DNA of 64,000 nucleotides from DASPOJ01 sp050014395 (GTDB lineage: Bacteria > Acidobacteriota > Terriglobia > Acidiferrales > UBA7541), in assembly GCA_050014395.1 (NCBI GenBank), contig JBEKDK010000006.1, positions 3,574 to 67,573 of the forward strand, written 5' to 3'. The translations under genes were made by a program, and so were the position numbers. Shown here in pieces: positions 22,716-30,847 of the stretch (its first letter is position 1; every line of letters begins with the position of its first letter). The notes beneath the pieces were generated by a model. That model was not told the origin of the DNA, made no database searches, and worked only from the letters and a program-made list of their open reading frames with translations.

Positions 22716-24557
22716 ATGGAATACCTTCCTCTGCCACAACGGCTGCTCGGCGCGGTGGACACCTACGCGTCACCGCGGGCACAGATGTATCGCGACGAAA
22801 ATGGTTGGCATGAAATTCCGGCAGCGGAATTGCTGCGGCGAATCGCGGCGCTTTCCGCGGAGCTTGAGCGTCTCGGCATTGCGGCGGGCGATCGAGTCGG
22901 CGTGTTTTCGACGAATCGGCCGGAGTGGCACGTGGCCGATTTCGCGATTCTGGGTTTGGGCGCGGTGAACGTGCCGATTTATTTCAATGAATCGCCGGAC
23001 CGGATGGCTTTCATCCTGAATCATTCTGAGGCGAAGGCGATTTTCGTAGCGGGCGCTGAGCAAACGCGCCGCGTGCTGGAGCTTCGCGACCGGCTGCCCG
23101 CGCTGCGCCACGTGATTTGCGCCGACGCGCCGGTGGACGGAGAACTCGACGTGTTGCGGTATGAAACGATCGTGGGTGGAAATGCAGCCGGGGGAGGCTC
23201 TGGAGACGGAGCCGCAGAAATTGAAGCCTACCGGCGCCGCGCGGAAAGCGTCGTGCCCGAGCAGCTTGCCACGTTAATCTACACTTCAGGAACCACGGGC
23301 GAGCCGAAAGGCGTGATGCTCACGCACAAGAATTTGAGCTCGAACGTGACTGACGGATTTTGCGGCACCAATTTCGATCATCGCAGCGATCAAGGATTGT
23401 CGTTCCTGCCGCTCTCGCACGTGTACGAGCGCGTGATGGGCTACGCGTATTTGTTTACCGGCGTGCCGGTGGCGTACGTCACGGACATGAACGACGTGCC
23501 GCGAGCGCTCACGGAAGTTCGGCCGACGATTCTGGCGGCAGTGCCGCGATTTTTCGAGAAAGTGTACGCGCGCGTTGTTGACAAGGGGCGTTCGGGGACG
23601 CGGCTGAAGCGGGCGATTTTCGATTGGGCTTTGCGCGTCGGGCGAAAATCGGTGCCGTGGAAGGCGCATGGCGCGCAACCTTCAGCGTGGGTGCGATTGC
23701 AATGGCGCATCGCCGATCGCCTGATTTTTCACAAGATTCGCGCGGCCACGGGCGGCCGATTCCGGATGGTCGCCTCTGGCAGCGCGCCGCTGGCGAAAGA
23801 TTTGCTCGAATTTCTGTGGGTGGTGGGCCTGCCGATTTTTCAAGGCTACGGGCTGACGGAAACTTCACCGGTCGTCTCGACGAATATTCCGTCGGTGAAT
23901 CGCGTTGGCAGTGTGGGCCCGATTATTCCGAACGTCGAAGTGCGCATTGCCGCCGACGGCGAAATCGAAGTGCGCGGTCCGTGTGTGATGCTCGGCTACT
24001 ACCAGCACCCCGACGAGACGCGCGCTACGATTTCGGCTGACGGCTGGCTTTCGACCGGAGACATTGGGCGTTTAGACGAAGACGGTTTTCTCTACATCAC
24101 CGATCGGAAGAAGGAACTATTGAAAACTGCGGGCGGTAAATTCGTCGCGCCGCAGATGGTCGAAAATCTTCTGAAGAGCAGCTCGTACATATCGAACGCG
24201 ATGGTGTTGGGCAACCAGCGCAGATTTATTTCGGCGCTGATCGTGCCGAATTTCGCGGTGTTGGCAACTTTAGCGAGCGAGCGAAGTCTGGCCGACGGTT
24301 CGCGCGAGGAATTGATTGCCGCACCCTGGGTGCGCGAGCGAATCGAGCAAGAAGTGAAACGGTTATGTACGCCGCTGGCGCACTACGAAACCGTGAAGCG
24401 ATTCGTGCTGCTGCCCGACGATTTCACGTTCGAGGGTGGCGAGCTGACCTACACGCTGAAACTCAAGCGGCGCGTGATCGAAGAAAAATATGCCTCGCAG
24501 ATCGATCGCCTCTACGCCGAAGCCGACGCGGATCCCCGCACGGCGCCTTCGGACTGA
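22716..24557 (+). CDS. Long-chain fatty acyl-CoA synthetase (AMP-forming)
   Basis: A 613-aa ANL-superfamily ligase that activates fatty acids to acyl-CoA via acyl-adenylate. P-loop-like TSGTTGEPKGVMLTH, GYGLTETSPVVS, the hinge DRKKELLKTAGGK with the catalytic lysine region, and a C-terminal LKRRVIEEKY. The FadD15/ACSL-like long form is suggested by length and the ETSPVVS motif. ATG 22716 starts at the family N-terminus (MEYLPLPQRLL); upstream codons overlap the divergent hutU start region. Likely peripheral membrane. Confidence 0.92.
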   Translation: MEYLPLPQRLLGAVDTYASPRAQMYRDENGWHEIPAAELLRRIAALSAELERLGIAAGDRVGVFSTNRPEWHVADFAILGLGAVNVPIYFNESPDRMAFILNHSEAKAIFVAGAEQTRRVLELRDRLPALRHVICADAPVDGELDVLRYETIVGGNAAGGGSGDGAAEIEAYRRRAESVVPEQLATLIYTSGTTGEPKGVMLTHKNLSSNVTDGFCGTNFDHRSDQGLSFLPLSHVYERVMGYAYLFTGVPVAYVTDMNDVPRALTEVRPTILAAVPRFFEKVYARVVDKGRSGTRLKRAIFDWALRVGRKSVPWKAHGAQPSAWVRLQWRIADRLIFHKIRAATGGRFRMVASGSAPLAKDLLEFLWVVGLPIFQGYGLTETSPVVSTNIPSVNRVGSVGPIIPNVEVRIAADGEIEVRGPCVMLGYYQHPDETRATISADGWLSTGDIGRLDEDGFLYITDRKKELLKTAGGKFVAPQMVENLLKSSSYISNAMVLGNQRRFISALIVPNFAVLATLASERSLADGSREELIAAPWVRERIEQEVKRLCTPLAHYETVKRFVLLPDDFTFEGGELTYTLKLKRRVIEEKYASQIDRLYAEADADPRTAPSD

Positions 24558-24650
24558 CGCGCCGCGGCGCTGATTTTGTTCGCTGCGCCTGCGCGGTACA
24601 ATACCATTTAGTTTTGGGCGATGCGGTTCTCGCGCATGGGGGTTCACGCA

Positions 24651-25427
24651 ATGAACGATGAATTGGTGATTGCCGGCCGCGCTTTCGGCTCGCGCCTGAT
24701 AGTGGGCACGGGGAAATATCGGTCGTTCGCGGAAATGGCGCGCGCGCACACGGCCTCGGGCGCCGCGATGGTCACGGTTGCGGTGCGCCGTGTGAATCTT
24801 TCCGACCGGACGAAAGAATCGCTTCTCGATTTCATCGATCGCGAAAAGATTTTCATTCTGCCGAACACGGCCGGTTGTTACACCGCGGACGAAGCGATTC
24901 GCGCGGCGCGCCTGGGCAGGGAAGCTGGACTTTCAGAATGGGTGAAGCTGGAAGTGATTGGCGATCAGCAGACTTTGTTTCCGGACACTGAAGAGTTGGT
25001 GAAGGCCACGCGCGTGTTGGTGAAGGAAGGATTTATCGTGCTGCCGTACACCAGCGACGATTTGATCGTGGCGCGCAAACTGATTGACGCCGGCGCCGCC
25101 GCTGTGATGCCTCTGGCCGCGCCGATCGGCTCGGGATTGGGCGTGCAGAATCACGCCGCGCTGCGAATTTTGCGCGAGCGCGTCACGGAAGTGCCGCTGA
25201 TCGTCGATGCCGGCGTGGGCACGGCTTCCGATGCGGCCGTCGCGATGGAGTTGGGCGCCGACGCGATCCTGATGAATACGGCCATCGCCGAAGCTCAGGA
25301 TGCCGTGCTGATGGCGGAAGCGATGCGCGAGGCCGTCTCTGCCGGGCGCAAGGCATTTCTAGCCGGGCGCATGCCGAAAAAACTTTACGCTTCGGCGTCG
25401 AGTCCACTGGCCGGCGTCGTCCGCTAG
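24651..25427 (+). CDS. thiG: Thiazole synthase ThiG
   Basis: A 258-aa TIM-barrel enzyme building the thiazole phosphate of thiamine from deoxyxylulose-5-phosphate, dehydroglycine and ThiS thiocarboxylate. Schiff-base lysine K99 in EWVKLEVIGD; phosphate-binding DAGVGTASDAA and the C-terminal GRMPKKLYASASSP are typical. GGGGG about nine nt before ATG 24651. No thiS or thiO/thiH neighbour is present; thiE lies 33 kb away. No TPP riboswitch was recognised upstream. Confidence 0.95.
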   Translation: MNDELVIAGRAFGSRLIVGTGKYRSFAEMARAHTASGAAMVTVAVRRVNLSDRTKESLLDFIDREKIFILPNTAGCYTADEAIRAARLGREAGLSEWVKLEVIGDQQTLFPDTEELVKATRVLVKEGFIVLPYTSDDLIVARKLIDAGAAAVMPLAAPIGSGLGVQNHAALRILRERVTEVPLIVDAGVGTASDAAVAMELGADAILMNTAIAEAQDAVLMAEAMREAVSAGRKAFLAGRMPKKLYASASSPLAGVVR

Positions 25428-25490
25428 GACGCGTACATCAGCGTCTTGTAAGGCGTCACGGCAATTTCCGTCGCGGCCCCACTCGAGCCC

Positions 25491-26474
25491 TCAAATCATG
25501 CGGAAGAGTTGATGCATGGTTGCGTCCACGGCGGCGTGAATCACCCCACTGCCGGTCATCGAGCGCGTTCGTCTCCACGCGATGCCGTAGAAGAGTCCCG
25601 AGAATACAGACAACAGGACGTACCGCCAATTTGGAAAGTGCCCGTGATTGATATGGGAGAAGGCGAAGGCGATCGAAGCCACAATCAAGCCGGCCGCATT
25701 GCTGCGTAACGTGCGCTCGAGCGCGTTTTGCAAAAGACCGCGAAAGAAAAATTCCTCCGCCCAAGCCGTGAAGAGAAAATATCCTAGAAAGGTAGGCAGC
25801 AACAGTCCGTAATGCCGGATGTTCGGGTCAAAGCGGAAAAAGTGGATCTTGAGCGCGAGCGGGATATCGATCGCGGCGATGGCGGCAAAGCAAAGCACCA
25901 CGGTCAGCGTCCATCTCCCCGCCCAGGCGAACGTGAATCCCACGTCCGGCGCGCGGCGCACGAATAGGAACGCGATCGTGGCGATCTGAACAACCAGCAG
26001 AACCGACATCGCGTAGTTGACATGCGGTGTGGGATAGGGCCACAGATACTGCACCCATCCAAGCCAGAAGGGAATGAATAGCGCGGCCATCGCCGCGTAG
26101 TCCTGCCATGCACCGAACGGCTTGTCGCCGGCCCACGCCTCGAAAAGCACCGGCACAATCGCCATTCCCGCGACGAGTCCCACTTGGCTCCAAATGAAGT
26201 AGCGCACGCCCACGGCATAGACGATGTACGTGAGCAGCGGCACCGTGCCGAGCGCCGCGGCGACTTGCGGCGAAAGGCGGCTGGAGATGCGCTCGATCAT
26301 TCTGTCCGAGGCTAGAAAGATTTCGGTGCCGAATAGCCACAGCGTCACCGCGACCATCACCGCGTAACGCGGGCCGCCATAACCCATCCGATGGCCGTAC
26401 AATGCTGCCGCGATTCCGACGGCAGCCCAGACGATGAATCCGATATAGAGAGGAAGTGGACGCGCTGAATTCAT
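25491..26474 (-). CDS. CPBP-family intramembrane glutamic protease (CAAX/Abi)
   Basis: A 327-aa membrane protein with about eight hydrophobic segments. Catalytic motifs of the CPBP/Abi family are in the C-terminal half: EEFFFRG (EExxxR), FAFSH and the HAAVD motif in TGSGVIHAAVDA. Known relatives process prenylated proteins in eukaryotes or act in bacteriocin immunity and export; the bacterial role here is unknown. The predicted promoter (-10 at 26483-26488) ends about 8 nt before ATG 26474, and no SD is visible, so the message may be leaderless. Confidence 0.87.
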   Translation of the reverse strand: MNSARPLPLYIGFIVWAAVGIAAALYGHRMGYGGPRYAVMVAVTLWLFGTEIFLASDRMIERISSRLSPQVAAALGTVPLLTYIVYAVGVRYFIWSQVGLVAGMAIVPVLFEAWAGDKPFGAWQDYAAMAALFIPFWLGWVQYLWPYPTPHVNYAMSVLLVVQIATIAFLFVRRAPDVGFTFAWAGRWTLTVVLCFAAIAAIDIPLALKIHFFRFDPNIRHYGLLLPTFLGYFLFTAWAEEFFFRGLLQNALERTLRSNAAGLIVASIAFAFSHINHGHFPNWRYVLLSVFSGLFYGIAWRRTRSMTGSGVIHAAVDATMHQLFRMI

Positions 26475-26482
26475 GCCGAGTT

Positions 26483-26510
26483 AGTGTACAGTAGCGCAAT
26501 CAAAAATCAA
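26483..26510 (-). promoter_or_regulatory. Predicted promoter of the CPBP gene
   Basis: Minus strand TTGATT (26505-26510), 16-nt spacer, TACACT (26483-26488). The transcription start would fall at or next to the ATG. Confidence 0.45.
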
Positions 26511-26535
26511 CCGAACGAATCGATCGAAATAATCG

Positions 26536-27672
26536 ATGGCATCGAACCCACGCGCACGAATTGCTTACATTGATTGGCTGCGCGGACTTGCGTGCGCCGT
26601 GATGTTTCAGACGCATTGCTACGATTCGTGGCTGGGCGGCGCGGCGCGCCAGGGCAGCTTCATTCGCTATTCGCAGTTGGGCGGCACACTGCCCGCGCCG
26701 CTGTTTCTTTTTCTCGCCGGCCTTTCGCTGGCATTCACCACAGACCGGATGCGCCAGCGCGGAATGTCCGCTGGCCCGATCGCGCGCAGCACGATTCGCC
26801 GCGGCAGCGAGATATTTCTGCTCGCGCTGCTGTTTCGCGTGCAGGAGTATGCGCTCAGCCTGGCGCACGCGCCGTGGACCGATCTGCTGCGCGTGGATAT
26901 TCTCAACGCCATTGCCGTCACGCTGATATTGATGTCGATTGTGAATTGGGCCGTGGCGCGGAGCGGCGCTGCCGGCGCGCGATTGCGCGCGTGGAATGTT
27001 GCGGCGGCGATTGGCGTGGCTCTCACGATTGCGCTGGCAACGCCACCGTTGTGGACCACAGCGCGCCTGCATTGGCTGCCGTGGTATCTCGAATCCTACA
27101 TAAACGGCGTGCACATTTATGGCGTTCCGCAAACCTGGTTGTTTCCGATTTTTCCGTGGGCCGCGTTCGGGTTCATCGGCTTGGCTGCGGGACATTTGCT
27201 TTCGGCGGCACGGGAACGCGATCGCGAAGTTTCCACGGTCGCGTGGCTTGGCGCGGCGGGCGTCGCGATTTTTGCCGCGGCGTGGTGGTTTGACTCGCTG
27301 CCTGTGCGGGTTTACGCCGTGTACGATTTCTGGCACACCAGTCCGAATTGGTTTCTGATGCGCGTCGGCGTTCTTCTGGTGATCGTTCTTTTCGGTTACG
27401 CGTGGTGCCGTTGGGGAGCGGGGGAGTGGGGATTCAGTCCGCTGGTCACGATGGGCCAGGCTTCGCTGCTGGTGTATTGGGTGCACATTGAATTTGTGTA
27501 TGGCGATTTTTCGATTTTGCCGAAGCGCGCCGTGGGAATTGGGAAAGCTTCGGTGGGCCTGCTGATTATTTTCGTGATGATGACTCTGCTGGCGATGGCG
27601 CGCGTCAGATGGAAAGGCCGCGGCGCGGAACTCGCGGCGTGGTTTCGCCGGCCCGCGAGCCGATCGACGTAA
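26536..27672 (+). CDS. DUF1624 / heparan-alpha-glucosaminide N-acetyltransferase-like membrane protein
   Basis: A 378-aa protein with about ten transmembrane segments. N-terminal RIAYIDWLRGLACAVMFQTHCYDSW matches the opening of DUF1624 proteins (DxLRGL...HxxDxW), in which the conserved histidine is the acetyl carrier in the eukaryotic lysosomal enzyme. In bacteria these probably acylate envelope glycans; the substrate is unknown. ATG 26536 is 61 bp from the divergent CPBP start. The intervening DNA has two ATCGAT sites 7 bp apart (26517-26535). Confidence 0.82.
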   Translation: MASNPRARIAYIDWLRGLACAVMFQTHCYDSWLGGAARQGSFIRYSQLGGTLPAPLFLFLAGLSLAFTTDRMRQRGMSAGPIARSTIRRGSEIFLLALLFRVQEYALSLAHAPWTDLLRVDILNAIAVTLILMSIVNWAVARSGAAGARLRAWNVAAAIGVALTIALATPPLWTTARLHWLPWYLESYINGVHIYGVPQTWLFPIFPWAAFGFIGLAAGHLLSAARERDREVSTVAWLGAAGVAIFAAAWWFDSLPVRVYAVYDFWHTSPNWFLMRVGVLLVIVLFGYAWCRWGAGEWGFSPLVTMGQASLLVYWVHIEFVYGDFSILPKRAVGIGKASVGLLIIFVMMTLLAMARVRWKGRGAELAAWFRRPASRST

Positions 27673-28080
27673 TCACTGCTGGGGTCTGTCGCCTGCGGAG
27701 CTGCTGTCAGAAGTTGCGGGTGGCGGCGGCACTTTGAAAATCACTTCGCCGGGGCGCGCCAGGCCCATTTCCTCGCGGGCGATGCGTTCGATTATCCGCG
27801 GATCGCTCTTGAGAGCGGTCACCTGATCGGTGAGCGCGCGATTCTCGTCGTCGAGCTTGGTGATTTCATCGCGCGCCGCCTGAATCTCCTGTGCGGTGCG
27901 GCGCATGGCGATGAAACCGTGCGCGCCGAAAATATCGTGCACACCTAGGAATGCCAGCGCCAACAGAAGCACCCAGCGCGCATTGCGGGTCACCCACGAT
28001 GGCGTGCCCGATTCCTTTTCCTTCTGAGTCCGAGGCTTCTTCGCAGCTGCGGCCGCGCTACCACCGTGAAATTCGTTCAT
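27673..28080 (-). CDS. FtsB/DivIC-like septum formation initiator
   Basis: A 135-aa bitopic membrane protein: a basic cytoplasmic N-terminus, one transmembrane helix (WVLLLALAFLGVHDIFGA), then a coiled coil (RRTAQEIQAARDEITKLDDENRALTDQVTALK) and the family-typical SDPRIIERIAREEMGLARPGE. FtsB-type proteins act in the divisome with FtsL and FtsQ. ATG 28080 overlaps the stop of the phosphohexomutase gene (ATGA) and is preceded by GGGAGG, so it is co-translated with that gene. The Pro/Ser-rich tail is unremarkable. Confidence 0.87.
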   Translation of the reverse strand: MNEFHGGSAAAAAKKPRTQKEKESGTPSWVTRNARWVLLLALAFLGVHDIFGAHGFIAMRRTAQEIQAARDEITKLDDENRALTDQVTALKSDPRIIERIAREEMGLARPGEVIFKVPPPPATSDSSSAGDRPQQ

Positions 28081-29540
28081 GCTGCGGTTCCTCCCGCGGC
28101 TTCGCCCAGCACCCAAGCGCGCGCTTGCTCGCCCATTTTCTTCGACGCTTCCATCGTGGCCGCTTCGGTGTAAACGCGGAGCAGTGGCTCCGTGCCGGAA
28201 AGGCGCATCAACACCCACGAGCCATCGTCAAACTCGAGTTGCAGGCCGTCGGTGCGGTCCATGCGCACGACGGGGCGGCCCAGAAATTGTTTGTAATCTT
28301 TTTTCAATTGCGCGACGGTCCGCGCTTGAACGTCGAGAGGCAAGTGCAAATTAATTCGCAGCGGCCAAAATTCGCGGCCCACGCGGCGGAACAGATCCTT
28401 CAGTTGCTCGCTGAGCGATGCGCGCCGCGCCGCAATCATTTCCGCCACCAGCAGGCCGGCCAGGATGCCGTCTTTTTCCGGGATGTGTCCGCGGATGGAA
28501 AGGCCCGCGCTTTCTTCGCCGCCCATTGCAATCTTGTCCTGCTCGATCAGCGCGCCGATATATTTGAAGCCGACGGGCGTCTCAAACACCGCGTCCTTTT
28601 TTGAGACCGTTGTGCCGTGGAGCTTCGCGACGGCGTCCATCAGGTGCGAAGTGGCCACGCTGCGCGCCGCGGGGAAATTCCATTTGCGCGTGGTGACGAC
28701 GTAGTCGTACACCAAACCGAGGATGTGATTCGGCTGGAACCACGTGCCGTCGGCGTCGATCATGCCGAAGCGATCGGCGTCGCCGTCGGTGGCCAAGCCG
28801 ACGTTGGCGCGGCGCTCGCGCACGGCTTCGAGCAGCGGCTTTAGATTCGATTCCACAACGTCCGGGCCCGTGCCGTCGAACAGAACGTCGCGATTCGCGC
28901 GAATGGTGTGCGCGGTGATGCCGTGATCCGCCAGCGCGCGATCCAAGTATCCGGCGCCGCAGCCATGCAGCGCGTCATAGACGATGGTGATGCCGGCTTG
29001 GCGTATCGCATCGAAATGTACAAGTTCCGCCAAGCGCTTCAGATACGGTTCGCGCAGGCTGATGCGCTCGAACGAATCCGCGGAAACGTCCACGCGATCC
29101 GGCTCCGCCAATTTTGCCGCGCGCGCTTCGATGTCCTTCGTGACTTCCGGCAGCGCCGGGCCGCCGTCAGGGCCGGAAAATTTCAGGCCGTTGTACGCGA
29201 ACGGATTGTGACTGGCGGTGAAATTGATCGCGCCGTCGATTTTTCTGCGGCGAATTTCGTAGGCGATCGCCGGAGTGGGCGCGGGCCCATCGCACAGCAG
29301 CACGGTGACGCCGCGCTCGCGCAGGATGCCGGCCGCGGCGAGCGTGAACTCTTCGGCGAAAAATCGCGTGTCGTGGCCGACGATCAGCGTGGCCTTGGAA
29401 TTTTTCTTGCGCACGTGATCGGCGATCGCGGCCGTTGCGCGGCGCACGTTGCCAAACGTGAATTCGTCGGCGATGATCGCGCGCCAGCCGGACGTGCCGA
29501 AGTGTATGACCGATTTGGTTGAGGCCATTTTCGCCGTCAT
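28077..29540 (-). CDS. Phosphoglucomutase/phosphomannomutase family protein
   Basis: A 487-aa alpha-D-phosphohexomutase interconverting hexose 1- and 6-phosphates. Phosphoserine S110 in TASHNPFAYNG, metal loop DGDADRF, sugar-specificity loop GGEESAGLS and the phosphate-binding RLSGTEPLLRVY are all present. GEESAGL favours a glucose-type or mixed substrate, which would fit with glgB elsewhere in the window; the exact substrate is not provable. ATG 29540 with GGAG seven nt upstream. Upstream of the FtsB-like gene in one operon. Confidence 0.93.
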   Translation of the reverse strand: MTAKMASTKSVIHFGTSGWRAIIADEFTFGNVRRATAAIADHVRKKNSKATLIVGHDTRFFAEEFTLAAAGILRERGVTVLLCDGPAPTPAIAYEIRRRKIDGAINFTASHNPFAYNGLKFSGPDGGPALPEVTKDIEARAAKLAEPDRVDVSADSFERISLREPYLKRLAELVHFDAIRQAGITIVYDALHGCGAGYLDRALADHGITAHTIRANRDVLFDGTGPDVVESNLKPLLEAVRERRANVGLATDGDADRFGMIDADGTWFQPNHILGLVYDYVVTTRKWNFPAARSVATSHLMDAVAKLHGTTVSKKDAVFETPVGFKYIGALIEQDKIAMGGEESAGLSIRGHIPEKDGILAGLLVAEMIAARRASLSEQLKDLFRRVGREFWPLRINLHLPLDVQARTVAQLKKDYKQFLGRPVVRMDRTDGLQLEFDDGSWVLMRLSGTEPLLRVYTEAATMEASKKMGEQARAWVLGEAAGGTAA

Positions 29541-29713
29541 CGCACACTCCGCAGCGCGCCAATCTCGCCGCGTCCATTCGATGCAGAAGCGCTCGCTGAC
29601 GGTTCCCCCGCGCGGTATTCTAACCCGCGCGGGGCGGCGCGATCATCCGAAGGATTTCCCGCGCGCGAGAAAGAGTAACGGCAACGAGGTGGCATCTCGA
29701 AAGAGGTAGCGTA

Positions 29714-30040
29714 ATGACTGATTGCGTCGTCGTACTCGTCACGTGCAAATCGTCCGCCGAGGCGCGGCGCGTCGCTCGCGCTGCGGTTGCATCGCGCCAC
29801 GCCGCGTGTGCGAACATTTTGCCGGGCAAAATTGAATCGATCTATCGCTGGAAGGGAAGGGTTGAGCGCGCGCGAGAGACTCTGCTTCTGCTGAAGACGA
29901 CGCGCCGCGCGTGGCCCAAGCTGCGCGACACAATTCGCCGCGCGCATAGTTACGACGTGCCAGAGATCGTCGCGCTGCCGATTGTTGGCGGCCTCAAGCA
30001 GTATCTCGAGTGGATCGGCGAAAACGTGGAAGGCAATTAG
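29714..30040 (+). CDS. cutA: Divalent-cation tolerance protein CutA
   Basis: A 108-aa trimeric ferredoxin-like protein. Family motifs: VVLVTCKSSAEARRVARA, the CANILPGKIESIYRWKG stretch, LLLKTTR and the HSYDVPEIVALPI motif near the C-terminus. Originally linked to copper tolerance; its real role is unsettled. Single gene divergent from the phosphohexomutase, followed by an intrinsic terminator at 30125. Confidence 0.95.
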   Translation: MTDCVVVLVTCKSSAEARRVARAAVASRHAACANILPGKIESIYRWKGRVERARETLLLLKTTRRAWPKLRDTIRRAHSYDVPEIVALPIVGGLKQYLEWIGENVEGN

Positions 30041-30124
30041 GGTGTGAGAGAGAACTTGATGATAGTAGGGAACTTGGCGTTTTTCGCGTTTGCGGGGGCG
30101 CTGAGTGGAAAGGAGGGGGGTACC

Positions 30125-30144
30125 CACACCCCCGGTGTGTTTTT
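30125..30144 (+). terminator. Intrinsic terminator after cutA
   Basis: CACACC (30125-30130), CCC loop, GGTGTG (30134-30139), then TTTTT; 84 nt after the cutA stop. Confidence 0.7.
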
Positions 30145-30544
30145 GTAAAAGTGTTGAAAGTGCAGGGGATGCGGCGAAAGAGTGCGCATGAGTGTGAAAA
30201 TACGGGGACTTAAAAATCATTGGATTCAACGAGTTGTACATGCCTTTGCATTTGATTGAAAACAAATCTAGTTGCGGCGGCGTTTTTTGCATCCTGGTAG
30301 CGCATTCGGGATGGAGGAGGCGCGCTCGTTCGGCGGGCTGGGGCGACTGTTCGAAATGGAGAAGAGCGAACACGCAGAAGTGGAGCATGCGTGTATGCAA
30401 GTGTCAAGTACTATATGAGTATTCGAATGGATATCGACAGTCCGGTGGGAGTGGCGAGTGACGGGTGGCGAGTGGGAGGTGCGCGGCGGCGAGATTGCTT
30501 TGAGGTCCGGGATTCGGAACGAGACAATCTGAGACGCGAAAAGC

Positions 30545-30587
30545 CCCACCTTTTGTCCGCTGCGGCGGACAAAAGATGGGCCACCCC
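30545..30587 (+). repeat. Palindromic REP-like repeat, family I, copy f
   Basis: CCCAC, then perfect 11-bp arms CTTTTGTCCGC / GCGGACAAAAG around TGCG-type loop bases, then ATGGGCCACCCC. Same flanks as the other copies but a completely different stem. Confidence 0.75.
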
Positions 30588-30590
30588 GGG

Positions 30591-30660
30591 CTGCGCTGCG
30601 CGCAGTCCGACGGACGCTCGATCCTACTTCGCGGTGAAAGCTGGCAGTGTTAGCAATCGC
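30591..30660 (+). repeat. Diverged direct repeat, unit 1
   Basis: Aligns without gaps with 30712-30781 (constant offset 121 bp), about 49 of 70 positions identical by hand count; the best-kept part is GCGGTGAARGCTG followed by GTGTTA. Confidence 0.65.
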
Positions 30661-30711
30661 GCGCGGGGTGAAAAGCAGAACATTGAGAAAGGCTGACCCA
30701 CCCGCCCAGTT

Positions 30712-30781
30712 CTGCGCTTCGCGCAGCGCCGCGGAGCGCCCGTATTGCTCAGCGGTGAAGGCTGCCGGTGTTATCATTCGC
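30712..30781 (+). repeat. Diverged direct repeat, unit 2
   Basis: Second copy of the 30591-30660 segment, ending with TATCAT (30772-30777), a possible -10 for the Asp-box gene that starts 70 bp downstream. Confidence 0.65.
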
Positions 30782-30847
30782 TCGTGCGTATTGAGGAATC
30801 CAGAGAGTGGGGTAACGGCGGGCCACCCGCCAACACTGCACTCTAAA

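Larger units (their letters stand above)
30041..30847. other. Gene-free 807 bp with terminator, REP-like repeat and a duplicated segment
   Basis: No credible gene. In order: the cutA terminator, an AT-richer stretch (30190-30300), a GTGGCGAGTG direct repeat near 30450-30480, a family I palindrome at 30545, and two diverged 70-bp copies at 30591 and 30712 leading to the Asp-box gene. Frames on the minus strand here are low-complexity (SPPVTRHSH type) and were rejected. Confidence 0.7.

Noticed and set aside
24558..24650. TPP riboswitch before thiG
   Set aside because: The gap is short and lacks the conserved CTGAGA and ACCTGATCTGG-type cores.
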